DNA from: Virgibacillus_R byunsanensis
GTDB lineage: Bacteria > Bacillota > Bacilli > Bacillales > Amphibacillaceae
Reading direction: 5' to 3'
Assembly: GCF_042675965.1 (NCBI RefSeq)
Contig: NZ_JBHTKJ010000012.1
Coordinates: forward strand, 231,038 to 295,037
DNA length: 64,000 bases
Shown here: positions 28,901 to 36,364 of the stretch, in pieces
Layout of the letters: each line of letters starts with the position of its first letter
How positions within the stretch are numbered: the stretch's first letter is position 1
Position numbers and translations under genes: made by a program
The notes under the pieces: model-generated
The model's database searches: none
Told to the model about the DNA's origin: nothing
What the model saw: the letters and a program-made list of their open reading frames with translations, nothing else

Positions 28901-29158
28901 GAGAGCATCTGGTTGTTCCTTACGTATGATTTTGGTTAAAAATTCTACTGTTAATGGTTCCATATAAACCTTATCTGCAACCGTATGATCGGTCATGATG
29001 GTGGCAGGGTTTGAATTTGCCAAAATAACTGTGTAACCTTCTTCTTTCAACGCTTGACATGCCTGTGTACCAGAGTAATCAAACTCGGCTGCTTGCCCAA
29101 TTACGATGGGACCTGATCCAATGACGAGAATCTTTTTAATAGCTGTATTTTTAGGCAT
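25958..29158 (-). CDS. carB: Carbamoyl-phosphate synthase large subunit, pyrimidine-specific
   Basis: A 1066-aa subunit (PyrAB) with two ATP-grasp halves, each opening KxxLVxGSGPIxIGQ-like (near 8-20 and 555-570). A C-terminal MGS-type allosteric domain follows. It makes carbamoyl phosphate from bicarbonate, ammonia and 2 ATP. ATG 29158 follows GAGGAGGAAG and overlaps the carA end. Membership of the PyrR-controlled operon marks it as the pyrimidine rather than the arginine enzyme. Confidence 0.97.
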   Translation of the reverse strand: MPKNTAIKKILVIGSGPIVIGQAAEFDYSGTQACQALKEEGYTVILANSNPATIMTDHTVADKVYMEPLTVEFLTKIIRKEQPDALLPTLGGQTGLNLAVALEETGVLAEYNVNLLGTSLEAIQQAEDREKFRNLMQELNEPVPDSSIVNSVEQACEFASVIGFPLIVRPAYTLGGTGGGMCYNESELREIARNGLALSPVDQCLIEKNIAGFKEIEYEVMRDKNDQAIVVCNMENIDPVGIHTGDSIVVAPSQTLSDREYQLLRNASLKIIRALKIEGGCNVQLALDPNSFDYYIIEVNPRVSRSSALASKATGYPIAKMAAKIAVGLTMDEIINPITGTTYACFEPTLDYVVTKIPRFPFDKFITGDRYLGTQMKATGEVMAIGRNFEESLLKGVRSLDSGTEELWLKSLVDLSMGDLTKRLKKADDERLFVIAEVLRRGMSVDEIFKLTKIDRFFLWKLEKLINLEKELIENRFSYELLLKAKEHGFPDTQLARLWETTVDEVYQLRKTEKISPVFKMVDTCAAEFSSETPYFYSTYEEENESLSSNRKKVLVLGSGPIRIGQGIEFDYATVHSVLAIKELGYEAIIMNNNPETVSTDFSISDKLYFEPLTLEDVMHVVDLEQPEGVIVQFGGQTAINLAAGLERRGVKILGTDLEAIDRAEDRDKFEQLLDQLNLMRPTGKTVIKLEQAMDVANAIGYPVLVRPSYVIGGSRMEIVYDDEELNAYLQKGNQQHDEHPILIDKYITGIEVEVDAISDGDTIIVPGIMEHIERAGVHSGDSIAVYPPQRMSETVKQKCMDATVKIARALHVKGLINIQFIIRGEDVYVLEVNPRASRTIPFLSKITGVTMANIATKCILGTALPELGYQTGILPEQDHVSVKVPVFSFEKLRSVDTTLGPEMKSTGEAIGYDKTLEKALYKGLIASGLHVPHEGSVLLTVADKDKGEMLEIAERFHQLGFHLYATQGTASFVNQSGIPVTEVAKIGSAEPNVLSIIENGDVQFVVNTLNSGKKPRSDGFKIRREAVEHGIACLTNLDTANAILNVIDSTTFSAKPMANKEAGRV

Positions 29159-30251
29159 ATGCTTCCTCCTCATTTTTTAGTTGATGATGGTTAATCATTT
29201 GTAAAAATTCATCAAATAAATAATTCGTGTCTTCTGGACCTGGTGAACTCTCAGGATGATATTGTACCGAGAATGCTGGGTAGGTTGTATGAGCTAGACC
29301 TTCAATCGTATTGTCATTTAATGCTACATGCGTTTGTTGTAAATTTGTATTTTCAAGAGATGCTTCACGCACAGCGTAACTGTGGTTTTGAGAAGTAATG
29401 TAAGTACGTGATGTACGCATATCTTTTACTGGATGATTCGCGCCTCGATGTCCAAACTTCATTTTCTCCGTGTCAGCACCACTTGCTAAGGCTAGGAGTT
29501 GATGGCCTAAGCAAATACCGAAAATGGGAATGGTACCTAGTAAAGCTTGAATCATTTCAATTGCTTCTGGAACATCCTTGGGATCTCCTGGGCCATTTGT
29601 AAGCATAATTCCATCAGGCTTCAACCTTGCTATATTTTCTGCATTATAATTGTATGGAACGACTGTCACATGACAATTTCGTTTCGTTAATTCCCGCAAT
29701 ATACCGTGCTTCATTCCAAAATCTACTAATACAATTCTCGTTCCACGCCCTGGAACAACATAAGGTTTAACAGTTGATGTCTGTCTAACTTGATCTGTTG
29801 GTAAGGATACGTTTTTCATCTCATCAACTATGTCGTTGGTTGTGTCCTTCATTGTCACAATTGTTGCTTTCATTGTTCCATGTTTGCGAATGATTTTGGT
29901 TAGCTTTCGCGTGTCTATCCCAGAAATACCTGGTATGTCATTAGCTTTTAAATAACTATCCAAACTTTCCTCATTTCTAAAGTTAGATGGAGTGTCACAG
30001 AGTTCTTTTACAATAAAACCTTGAATAAATGGTGTTACCGTTTCAAAATCATCACGGTTTATCCCGTAATTACCTACTAATGGATAAGTCATCATAACAA
30101 TTTGCCCGCAGTAAGACGGATCAGTTATAACCTCTTGATAGCCCGTCATACCCGTATTAAAAACTACCTCTCCAATTGTTGTGCGTTCACTTCCAAAACT
30201 GTCCCCAACAAAAACCGAACCGTCTTCCAAAATTAAATGTCGTTTAGCCAT
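29151..30251 (-). CDS. carA: Carbamoyl-phosphate synthase small subunit (glutaminase)
   Basis: A 366-aa subunit (PyrAA) supplying ammonia to CarB. An N-terminal CPSase small-chain domain is followed by a class I glutamine amidotransferase with Cys247 (GICLGHQ), His332 and Glu334 (YHPESS). ATG 30251 has GGAGGATC upstream and gives the standard MAKRHLILEDG start. It overlaps the pyrC end by 8 nt. Confidence 0.97.
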   Translation of the reverse strand: MAKRHLILEDGSVFVGDSFGSERTTIGEVVFNTGMTGYQEVITDPSYCGQIVMMTYPLVGNYGINRDDFETVTPFIQGFIVKELCDTPSNFRNEESLDSYLKANDIPGISGIDTRKLTKIIRKHGTMKATIVTMKDTTNDIVDEMKNVSLPTDQVRQTSTVKPYVVPGRGTRIVLVDFGMKHGILRELTKRNCHVTVVPYNYNAENIARLKPDGIMLTNGPGDPKDVPEAIEMIQALLGTIPIFGICLGHQLLALASGADTEKMKFGHRGANHPVKDMRTSRTYITSQNHSYAVREASLENTNLQQTHVALNDNTIEGLAHTTYPAFSVQYHPESSPGPEDTNYLFDEFLQMINHHQLKNEEEAYA

Positions 30252-31527
30252 GAAGATCCTCCTTGTATACGATTTTTCCATCAACTATCGTTAAAACTGG
30301 TGTTCCTTTGGTACTCCAGTTATGAAATGGTGTATTTTTTCCTTTTGAGAAAAAGGTATTTTTATCAATTTTCATTTCCTTTGTTAGATTAACTACTGTG
30401 AGATCTGCTGCAACTCCTTCTTCCAACATTCCATAAGGTAACTGAAAGACGCGTGCAGGCTTAATGGTTAACCAATCAACCAATTGATGAAGCGTTATTT
30501 TGTTCGTTTGAACGAGATTTGTATAAAGTAATGAAAAAGCAGTTTCAAGACCTACAATTCCAAATGGTGCTTTTTGAAAACCAAGTGATTTTTCTTCCTC
30601 ACCATGTGGCGCATGGTCAGTAGCTATAAAATCAATTGTTCCGTCTAACAACCCTTCTAATAAAGCTTCCTGATCTTCTTTTGCTCGTAATGGGGGATTC
30701 ATTTTGAAATTGGCATCATCAGTTTCTACTGATTCTTCATGTAAAATTAAATGGTGGGGAGTTACTTCTGCTGTAACATGTATACCTGCATTTTTCGCAT
30801 CCCGTATAATTCGAACCGATTCTTTTGTGCTTACATGACAAACATGATAGTGACAACCCGTTGCTTCGGCTAATAAGACATCACGAGCTATTTGTACTGA
30901 TTCACTAAGCGAAGGGATACCAGGTAAACCAAGCCTTTTACTTACCTTTCCATCATGCATGACTCCACCATAAACAATGGAATTGTCCTCACAATGAGCA
31001 ACAATTGGCATGTCACAGGCGGCTGCTTCCTTCATTGCACGGAACATGTAATCAGCTGTTTGAATGCCAACCCCATCATCTGTAAAGGCAAACACCCTTA
31101 AATTAGAAAGCTTTTTAATCGGCGTTAATTCTTCTCCATTTAAATTTTTGGTGATAGCCGCATAAGGTAGTACACGAACTGTAGCATCTTTTTCAATTCT
31201 TTTTAACAGGTCTTGAACCGTTTGAGTGCTGTCTGGGACTGGATTAGTATTAGGCATAGCGCACACAGTTGTAAAACCCCCACGTGCTGCTGCTTTGGTA
31301 CCAGACTCAATTGTTTCTTTATATTCACCACCTGGTTCACGCAGGTGAATATGGACATCAATAAACCCAGGTAAGATTAATTGTTGTTGACAATCAATTA
31401 TCTCCTCAGCACTTTCAGAAATGGATGTGCCCAGCTTTTTTATTTTTCCATTTTCAATTAAAACTTCACAATCTTCCAATTGGTTGTTTACTGTTAATCG
31501 CTGTCCGTTTTTAAGTAAAATACTCAT
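30244..31527 (-). CDS. pyrC: Dihydroorotase
   Basis: A 427-aa amidohydrolase cyclising carbamoyl-aspartate. Metal ligands His59 and His61 lie in DVHIHLREPG, and the ATDHAPHG motif is near residue 304. ATG 31527 overlaps the pyrB stop as TAATG; an ATG five codons upstream is possible but puts the start inside the pyrB tail without better spacing. Confidence 0.96.
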   Translation of the reverse strand: MSILLKNGQRLTVNNQLEDCEVLIENGKIKKLGTSISESAEEIIDCQQQLILPGFIDVHIHLREPGGEYKETIESGTKAAARGGFTTVCAMPNTNPVPDSTQTVQDLLKRIEKDATVRVLPYAAITKNLNGEELTPIKKLSNLRVFAFTDDGVGIQTADYMFRAMKEAAACDMPIVAHCEDNSIVYGGVMHDGKVSKRLGLPGIPSLSESVQIARDVLLAEATGCHYHVCHVSTKESVRIIRDAKNAGIHVTAEVTPHHLILHEESVETDDANFKMNPPLRAKEDQEALLEGLLDGTIDFIATDHAPHGEEEKSLGFQKAPFGIVGLETAFSLLYTNLVQTNKITLHQLVDWLTIKPARVFQLPYGMLEEGVAADLTVVNLTKEMKIDKNTFFSKGKNTPFHNWSTKGTPVLTIVDGKIVYKEDLHG

Positions 31528-32435
31528 TATGACAATCCCCATTCCTTTAGTAATTTCAGCATTAAAGCCATTCTAACGTACACACCGTTTTGCATTTGTT
31601 TAAATATCCTAGATCGTTCACATTCAACTAACTCAGAATCAATTTCAACTCCTCGATTGATCGGTGCAGGATGCAAAATAATAGCATGATCCTTCATCGT
31701 TCGTTCACGTGCCATTGTTAATCCGTAGTCATTCAGATAAGTTGTAGTCGATTGATAGTTTGCATGATGCCGCTCATGCTGTATTCTTAGAAGCATCATA
31801 ACATCACCTATCTCGACTGCCTCATCCATTGATATATATGGAAACCCTAATGTTGAATCCTCAAATCCCGACGCAGCAGAAAGGTACACATTCGCTCCGA
31901 GTCTTTCTAAAGCATAGGCGTTAGATCGAGCTACCCTACTATGTTGAATATCCCCTGCAATAACTACATTCAAGTTGTAAAATGAACCAAATTCTTGATA
32001 GATTGTCAAAAGATCTAACATGCATTGGGTAGGATGCTCTCCGCTACCTGCCCCAGCATTAATGATTGGTATAGACAGATGCGGAAGGAGATCATCATAC
32101 CAGTGATCATCATGATGTCTTACAACAAGTAAATTTGCTCCGATTGCTTCAAACGTTTTAACTGTGTCATATAAGGTTTCCCCTTTTTGAACGCTTGACT
32201 GTTCTGTACAAAAGTCTAAAACTTCAAGACCAAGTTTTCTTTGTGCAACCATAAAACTGGATTTTGTACGAGTACTAGGTTCAAAAAATAAATTTGCTGC
32301 AAATAGCTGTTCTTGAAGGGGTTTAACTCCAAATCTATACGCTTCTGCACTTTCTAGGATAGAAAAAATTTCATCAGTTGATAATTGAGCAACAGATACA
32401 AAATGTCTTATTGACTTCGCCTTTAAATTATTCAT
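31527..32435 (-). CDS. pyrB: Aspartate carbamoyltransferase catalytic subunit
   Basis: A 302-aa ATCase. The carbamoyl-phosphate loop STRTK (54-58) and HPxxxxLDLLTIYQE-type segment are visible. ATG 32435 lies inside the last codons of pyrP (8-nt overlap), with AAGGTG 7 nt upstream. There is no room for the third PyrR attenuator that B. subtilis has between pyrP and pyrB. No pyrI regulatory subunit is present, as expected for Bacillus. Confidence 0.97.
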   Translation of the reverse strand: MNNLKAKSIRHFVSVAQLSTDEIFSILESAEAYRFGVKPLQEQLFAANLFFEPSTRTKSSFMVAQRKLGLEVLDFCTEQSSVQKGETLYDTVKTFEAIGANLLVVRHHDDHWYDDLLPHLSIPIINAGAGSGEHPTQCMLDLLTIYQEFGSFYNLNVVIAGDIQHSRVARSNAYALERLGANVYLSAASGFEDSTLGFPYISMDEAVEIGDVMMLLRIQHERHHANYQSTTTYLNDYGLTMARERTMKDHAIILHPAPINRGVEIDSELVECERSRIFKQMQNGVYVRMALMLKLLKEWGLS

Positions 32436-33807
32436 TTGAATCACCTTGAGTTACTTCACTAGTATCAAACATCGATCGGTTACCATAACCACTCTCTTTT
32501 CCTGGTAATGCTAGGTTTAATAAAACACCGATAATGGCAGATAGTGCCATCCCTGCAATTTGCATATTATCCGTTATTTGAATAAATGCTCCACCAATAC
32601 CGATTACTAAAATGACAGATGAAATAACTAAATTACGTTTGTTACTCAAGTCGATTTGGTTATCAATCAGCATTCGTAAACCGTTGGAGGCAATTATCCC
32701 GAATAACAGAATGGAGACACCACCCATTACAGCGGTAGGAATCGAACTAATAGTTGCTGTGATAATTCCGATAAATCCAAAGGTAAGTGCCAATACCGCG
32801 GCCCCACCGATAACAAACACACTAAACACACGTGTGATAGATAAAACACCAATGTTTTCACCATACGTTGTATTAGGCGGCCCTCCAATGAAGGATGCAA
32901 TGATGGTTGCTACACCATCTCCTAATATGGAACGATGAAGACCTGGTTTCTTCAAAAAGTTACGCCCTACTACTTTAGATAAGACCATCTGATCACCAAT
33001 GTGTTCAGCTATTGTTACAAGCGCAACAGGTGCCATGAGTAACACTATTTCCAAACTAATGACACTTGACGGGGAATAATGAACAAACGGTACTATAAAG
33101 TCTGGCATTTGAAAGAATGCTACAAAAAACTCTCCAACTGAACTTGCAGTTGTCATATTAGTCCATTCTGCTTTAATTCCAGTTGTATCTACAACACCTA
33201 GGAATAACGCAAACGTATAACCGAAAACAATACCAATTAAGATAGGGATAAGTCCAAAAAATCCTCTGAAAAATATAGAAGCAATAACCGTCACTGCTAA
33301 CGTTACAAAAGCTACCAAGAGATGAGTACTACTGTACACTTGCTCATCTATACCTGGAATATACATACTCATATCAATTGCTGTTGATGCTAACCCTAAA
33401 CCGATAACAATGATCACAGGACCTACTACGATAGGTGGTAAGATTCGCATAAGCCAACCTAATCCCAATAATTTTATGAACAAAGCTACAATTCCATAGA
33501 CAATACCTGCTAAGAAGCTTCCTAACATAGCGCCTTCAGGACCACCTGCTGATACAGCGCCTATAATAGGAGCAATAAATGCAAAGCTAGATCCTAAATA
33601 GGCTGGAATCTGCCCACGTGTTATAAGCAAATATGCGAGCGTTCCAAGACCACTTGATACTAAAGCTACTGCTGGAGATAAACCAGTAAGGAATGGTACT
33701 AAAATGGTGGCACCAAACATTGCAAATAAGTGTTGTAAGCTTAAAATAAACCATTTTTGCGGTTTTGGTACTTCGTGAACGTCCATTGCTATTTTATCCT
33801 GTCTCAT
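32428..33807 (-). CDS. pyrP: Uracil permease (NCS2 family)
   Basis: A 459-aa NCS2/NAT transporter with about 12-14 hydrophobic helices. The QHLFAMFGATILVP start and the GGPPNTTYGENIGV motif are typical of UraA/PyrP uracil-proton symporters. ATG 33807 has CGGAGGAATG upstream. A PyrR attenuator and one copy of the two-hairpin repeat lie in its 200-bp leader after pyrR. Confidence 0.95.
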   Translation of the reverse strand: MRQDKIAMDVHEVPKPQKWFILSLQHLFAMFGATILVPFLTGLSPAVALVSSGLGTLAYLLITRGQIPAYLGSSFAFIAPIIGAVSAGGPEGAMLGSFLAGIVYGIVALFIKLLGLGWLMRILPPIVVGPVIIVIGLGLASTAIDMSMYIPGIDEQVYSSTHLLVAFVTLAVTVIASIFFRGFFGLIPILIGIVFGYTFALFLGVVDTTGIKAEWTNMTTASSVGEFFVAFFQMPDFIVPFVHYSPSSVISLEIVLLMAPVALVTIAEHIGDQMVLSKVVGRNFLKKPGLHRSILGDGVATIIASFIGGPPNTTYGENIGVLSITRVFSVFVIGGAAVLALTFGFIGIITATISSIPTAVMGGVSILLFGIIASNGLRMLIDNQIDLSNKRNLVISSVILVIGIGGAFIQITDNMQIAGMALSAIIGVLLNLALPGKESGYGNRSMFDTSEVTQGDSNE

Positions 33808-33842
33808 TTTTCATTCCTCCGATTTAAGTTTATAGTTTTGCC

Positions 33843-33903
33843 ATTAGAAAACTGGGTTTATCCCAGATAAGAAAGTTTTATACTATCTTATCTATCTAAA
33901 AAA
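33843..33903 (-). repeat. Two-hairpin repeat (family R), copy 2, short form
   Basis: ATTAGAAAACTGGG..., then GAAAGTTTTATAC and TATCTAAAAAA. The A-run end coincides with the T-tract of the pyrP attenuator terminator when read on the coding strand. The middle section present in copies 3 and 5 is missing. Confidence 0.65.
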
Positions 33904-33994
33904 CCTCTTTGCAAAAGATTGCAAAGAGGTTTACGTGTAGTATTGTACACGTTTATCTTCTACAACCTTTTAAATCTCTCTGGATTTGGTTAAA
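33893..33994 (-). promoter_or_regulatory. PyrR attenuator upstream of pyrP
   Basis: On the minus strand a PyrR-binding motif AATCCAGAGAGATTTAAAAG (around 33993-33966) precedes an intrinsic terminator, AACCTCTTTGC/GCAAAGAGGTT (33901-33930) with a T-run. PyrR bound with UMP stabilises the anti-antiterminator and lets the terminator form. Confidence 0.8.
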
Positions 33995-34007
33995 GGTCTT
34001 CGTATAT

Positions 34008-34550
34008 TTATTTTTCATAAATACTTACTTCATCTTGATCATCTTCTTCGTTTAAGTTTACGACAATTATTTCTTCGTCGGATGTCGGAATATTTTTACC
34101 AACATAATCAGCACGGATCGGTAACTCCCTGTGTCCTCGGTCTACTAGTACAGCTAGCTGCATTTGCGAAGGTCTTCCAATATCCATTACTGCATCCATT
34201 GCTGCTCTTACCGTTCTTCCCGTATAAAGTACATCATCAATTAGTATTACCTTTTTTCCGATAATATCCACATTAATATTTGTATTTTTTAACTCCGGCT
34301 CATTTGATTCTACTGCTTTTGCTAAATCGTCCCGGTATAAGGTAATATCCAATTCCCCAATCGGAACATTTATGTTCTCAATCTGTTTAATTTTCTCCTG
34401 TAATCTTTTTGCAAGTGGAACTCCTCTTGTTTTAATACCTACTAATAAGAGATTATCTCCGCCTTTATTTTTTTCCAGAATTTCATGTGCGATCCTTGTC
34501 AGCGCCCTGTTTATGGCAGGCTGGTCTAATACTTCGGTTTTTTTATTCAT
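34008..34550 (-). CDS. pyrR: Bifunctional pyr operon attenuator / uracil phosphoribosyltransferase PyrR
   Basis: A 180-aa PRTase-fold RNA-binding regulator. The PRPP motif VILIDDVLYTGRT is near 93-105. It binds leader RNA with UMP or UTP and represses the operon by attenuation. ATG 34550 has AAGGGGTGAG 4-8 nt upstream; an ATG nine codons earlier lacks a site. It is the first gene of the operon, preceded by its own attenuator and by a family R repeat inserted right before the ribosome site. Confidence 0.96.
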   Translation of the reverse strand: MNKKTEVLDQPAINRALTRIAHEILEKNKGGDNLLLVGIKTRGVPLAKRLQEKIKQIENINVPIGELDITLYRDDLAKAVESNEPELKNTNINVDIIGKKVILIDDVLYTGRTVRAAMDAVMDIGRPSQMQLAVLVDRGHRELPIRADYVGKNIPTSDEEIIVVNLNEEDDQDEVSIYEK

Positions 34551-34575
34551 AGCCTCACCCCTTTTAATAGACATC

Positions 34576-34668
34576 ATTAGAAAACTTGGCTTATCGCAAA
34601 ACCTTTATGGCGAGCCTTAGTTGCACTTATGCAGTTGGAAATTTTTATACTTTCCTACCTGCTAAAAA
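34576..34668 (-). repeat. Two-hairpin repeat (family R), copy 3
   Basis: ATTAGAAAACTTGGC...GAGCCTTAGTTGCACTTATGCAG, then a GCAG...CTGC imperfect hairpin and AAAAA. It spans from the pyrR attenuator T-tract to about 26 bp before the pyrR ATG, so it forms the whole 5' untranslated region of the terminator read-through mRNA. Confidence 0.75.
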
Positions 34669-34763
34669 GTCCCTTTTCTCCGTGAGGAAAAAAGGGACTT
34701 TAGATACATGTATCTCTACATACATATATCTTACCGCTTCCTTCTCAGCCTCACGGGACTAGA
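34664..34763 (-). promoter_or_regulatory. PyrR attenuator in the pyr operon leader
   Basis: The minus strand carries the PyrR site AGTCCCGTGAGGCTGAGAAG (about 34761-34742). It is followed by the terminator AAAGTCCCTTT/AAAGGGACTTT (34667-34701) with a T-run. CCGTGAGG in the PyrR site is complementary to CCTCACGG in the terminator loop, which gives the antiterminator stem. Confidence 0.9.
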
Positions 34764-34788
34764 TTAAAGGATCTTATTCATTCCATTT

Positions 34789-34817
34789 ATTATTACAAAC
34801 ACTACCTGACTTGTCAA
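34789..34817 (-). promoter_or_regulatory. Sigma-A promoter of the pyr operon
   Basis: TTGACA (34817-34812), a 17-bp spacer and AATAAT (34794-34789). The -35 overlaps the stop codon of the upstream pseudouridine synthase gene. Confidence 0.75.
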
Positions 34818-35722
34818 TACATTTTTTCAATAGTTGTTAGCACTTCGTTAAAGTAGGTCGGTGGTTCCACTTCAAAATGTACCCACTCTTTTGTACGTGG
34901 ATGTGTAAATCCTAATACTTTTGCATGTAACGCTTGGCCATTAATATCCATTGTTTTCCGCGGTCCATATTTTGGATCTCCCACTAAAGGGTGGCCAATA
35001 TACCTCATGTGAACACGTATTTGGTGTGTTCTGCCTGTTTCTAATTGACATTCCACATGTGTGTAATCATCATACCTTGATATAACATAAAAATGCGTAA
35101 TAGCAGGTTTTCCATCATCAACTATACCCATTTTTTGACGATCTTTTGGATCTCTTCCTATAGGTGCGTCAATCATTCCTGTTTCATGCGAAATTTCTCC
35201 GTGAACAATAGCTATATATTTACGTTCAATTTCTTTTGAAGATAATTGCTCAGCCAAGTTGGTATGGGCGGAATCATTTTTAGCAACAACTAATAAACCA
35301 CTTGTATCTTTATCAATTCGATGAACAATGCCTGGACGTTCAACACCATTGATACCTGATAAATCATTACAATGATACAGTAATGCATTCACTAAGGATC
35401 CACTCCTGTGTCCTGCTGAAGGATGTACAACCATCCCTCTAGGTTTATTAACAACGATAACATCACTATCTTCGTAAATAATGGACAACGGAATGTTCTC
35501 TGCCTCTATCTTTAAAGGTTCCACTTCTGGAATAGACCAAGTGATCTTATCATCCGTATGGCATTTATAATTTGCTTTGACGAGTTCGTCATTAACGAAA
35601 ACATGTTCTTTTGTTATCCACGTTTGAATCTGAGACCGTGAAGCTTCTGGGTTAATCTCAGAAAGCAGTTTATCTATTCTTTTTTTATTCTCATCTGTTG
35701 TAACGATATGTTCGTGCGTCAT
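34814..35722 (-). CDS. ylyB: RluA/RluD-family pseudouridine synthase
   Basis: A 302-aa 23S rRNA pseudouridine synthase. An N-terminal S4 domain (about 12-75) precedes the catalytic domain with HRIDKDTSG, where Asp137 is the predicted nucleophile. The exact rRNA target (RluD-type helix 69 sites) is inferred from family. ATG 35722 overlaps the lspA stop as ATGA. Order lspA-ylyB-pyrR is the same as in B. subtilis. Confidence 0.92.
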   Translation of the reverse strand: MTHEHIVTTDENKKRIDKLLSEINPEASRSQIQTWITKEHVFVNDELVKANYKCHTDDKITWSIPEVEPLKIEAENIPLSIIYEDSDVIVVNKPRGMVVHPSAGHRSGSLVNALLYHCNDLSGINGVERPGIVHRIDKDTSGLLVVAKNDSAHTNLAEQLSSKEIERKYIAIVHGEISHETGMIDAPIGRDPKDRQKMGIVDDGKPAITHFYVISRYDDYTHVECQLETGRTHQIRVHMRYIGHPLVGDPKYGPRKTMDINGQALHAKVLGFTHPRTKEWVHFEVEPPTYFNEVLTTIEKMY

Positions 35723-36195
35723 GATTTTAATGTTCCTTTCTTCTGCTTCTTTTCATCCAAAATTGTAGCAATAATAATGAGACCTACACCCACTACTAAG
35801 GCAGAATCTGCTACATTAAATATTGGAAAGTCATATCTAATGATTATAAAGTCAAAGAAATCAACAACTTCTTTTCGAAAGAGACGATCAATAAAGTTAC
35901 CTATCGCTCCCCCTAAAACCAAACTTAATGATATGACTAACAGTCTACTATCTTTTGCATACCTTTGCATGTAATACACAATTCCGATAATAACAACCGT
36001 CGTAATAATATAGAAAAATATCATTTGCCCTTCTAATATACCCCAAGCTGCTCCTGAATTGCGGTGTGATGTAATGTAAAAAAAGTTATCAATAACCGTA
36101 ATTTGCTCTCCTAAATCCATTGTTTTTATAATAGCCCATTTCGTTAACTGATCAATTACAATAATAATAAGTGCGATTATGTAATACAAATACAT
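35719..36195 (-). CDS. lspA: Lipoprotein signal peptidase II
   Basis: A 158-aa four-TM aspartyl protease that cleaves prolipoprotein signal peptides after lipidation. Catalytic Asp103 (GNFIDR) and Asp130 (FNVADS) and the NSGAAWG motif (46-52) are present. The ATG follows CGGGGGAAA. It overlaps ylyB. The upstream gap holds the ileS terminator and a repeat instead of the ylyA gene found in B. subtilis. Confidence 0.96.
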   Translation of the reverse strand: MYLYYIIALIIIVIDQLTKWAIIKTMDLGEQITVIDNFFYITSHRNSGAAWGILEGQMIFFYIITTVVIIGIVYYMQRYAKDSRLLVISLSLVLGGAIGNFIDRLFRKEVVDFFDFIIIRYDFPIFNVADSALVVGVGLIIIATILDEKKQKKGTLKS

Positions 36196-36214
36196 GCTAT
36201 TTCCCCCGATTTCT

Positions 36215-36320
36215 TAGAAAACATAGTTAAATATTGGTTTATCAATCAGACCTAATAACCAAAGCCCTAGGTGTTATTATACTTTAAATCGACAAAAACT
36301 TATACTTTTTTAAGGCAAAA
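36215..36320 (-). repeat. Two-hairpin repeat (family R), copy 4, diverged
   Basis: CTTAGAAAACA...GTTTATC... and an ACTTATACTTTTT...GCAAAAAA tail keep the family layout with many changes. Its A-run end falls exactly at the T-tract of the ileS terminator. Confidence 0.5.
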
Positions 36321-36352
36321 AATATTCCCCTGTCATTACAGAGGAATATTTA
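36316..36352 (-). terminator. Intrinsic terminator of ileS
   Basis: On the minus strand AAATATTCCTCTGT pairs with ACAGGGGAATATTT (one G-U) around a 4-nt loop, followed by six T. Confidence 0.85.
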
Positions 36353-36364
36353 ATACAAGTATTC

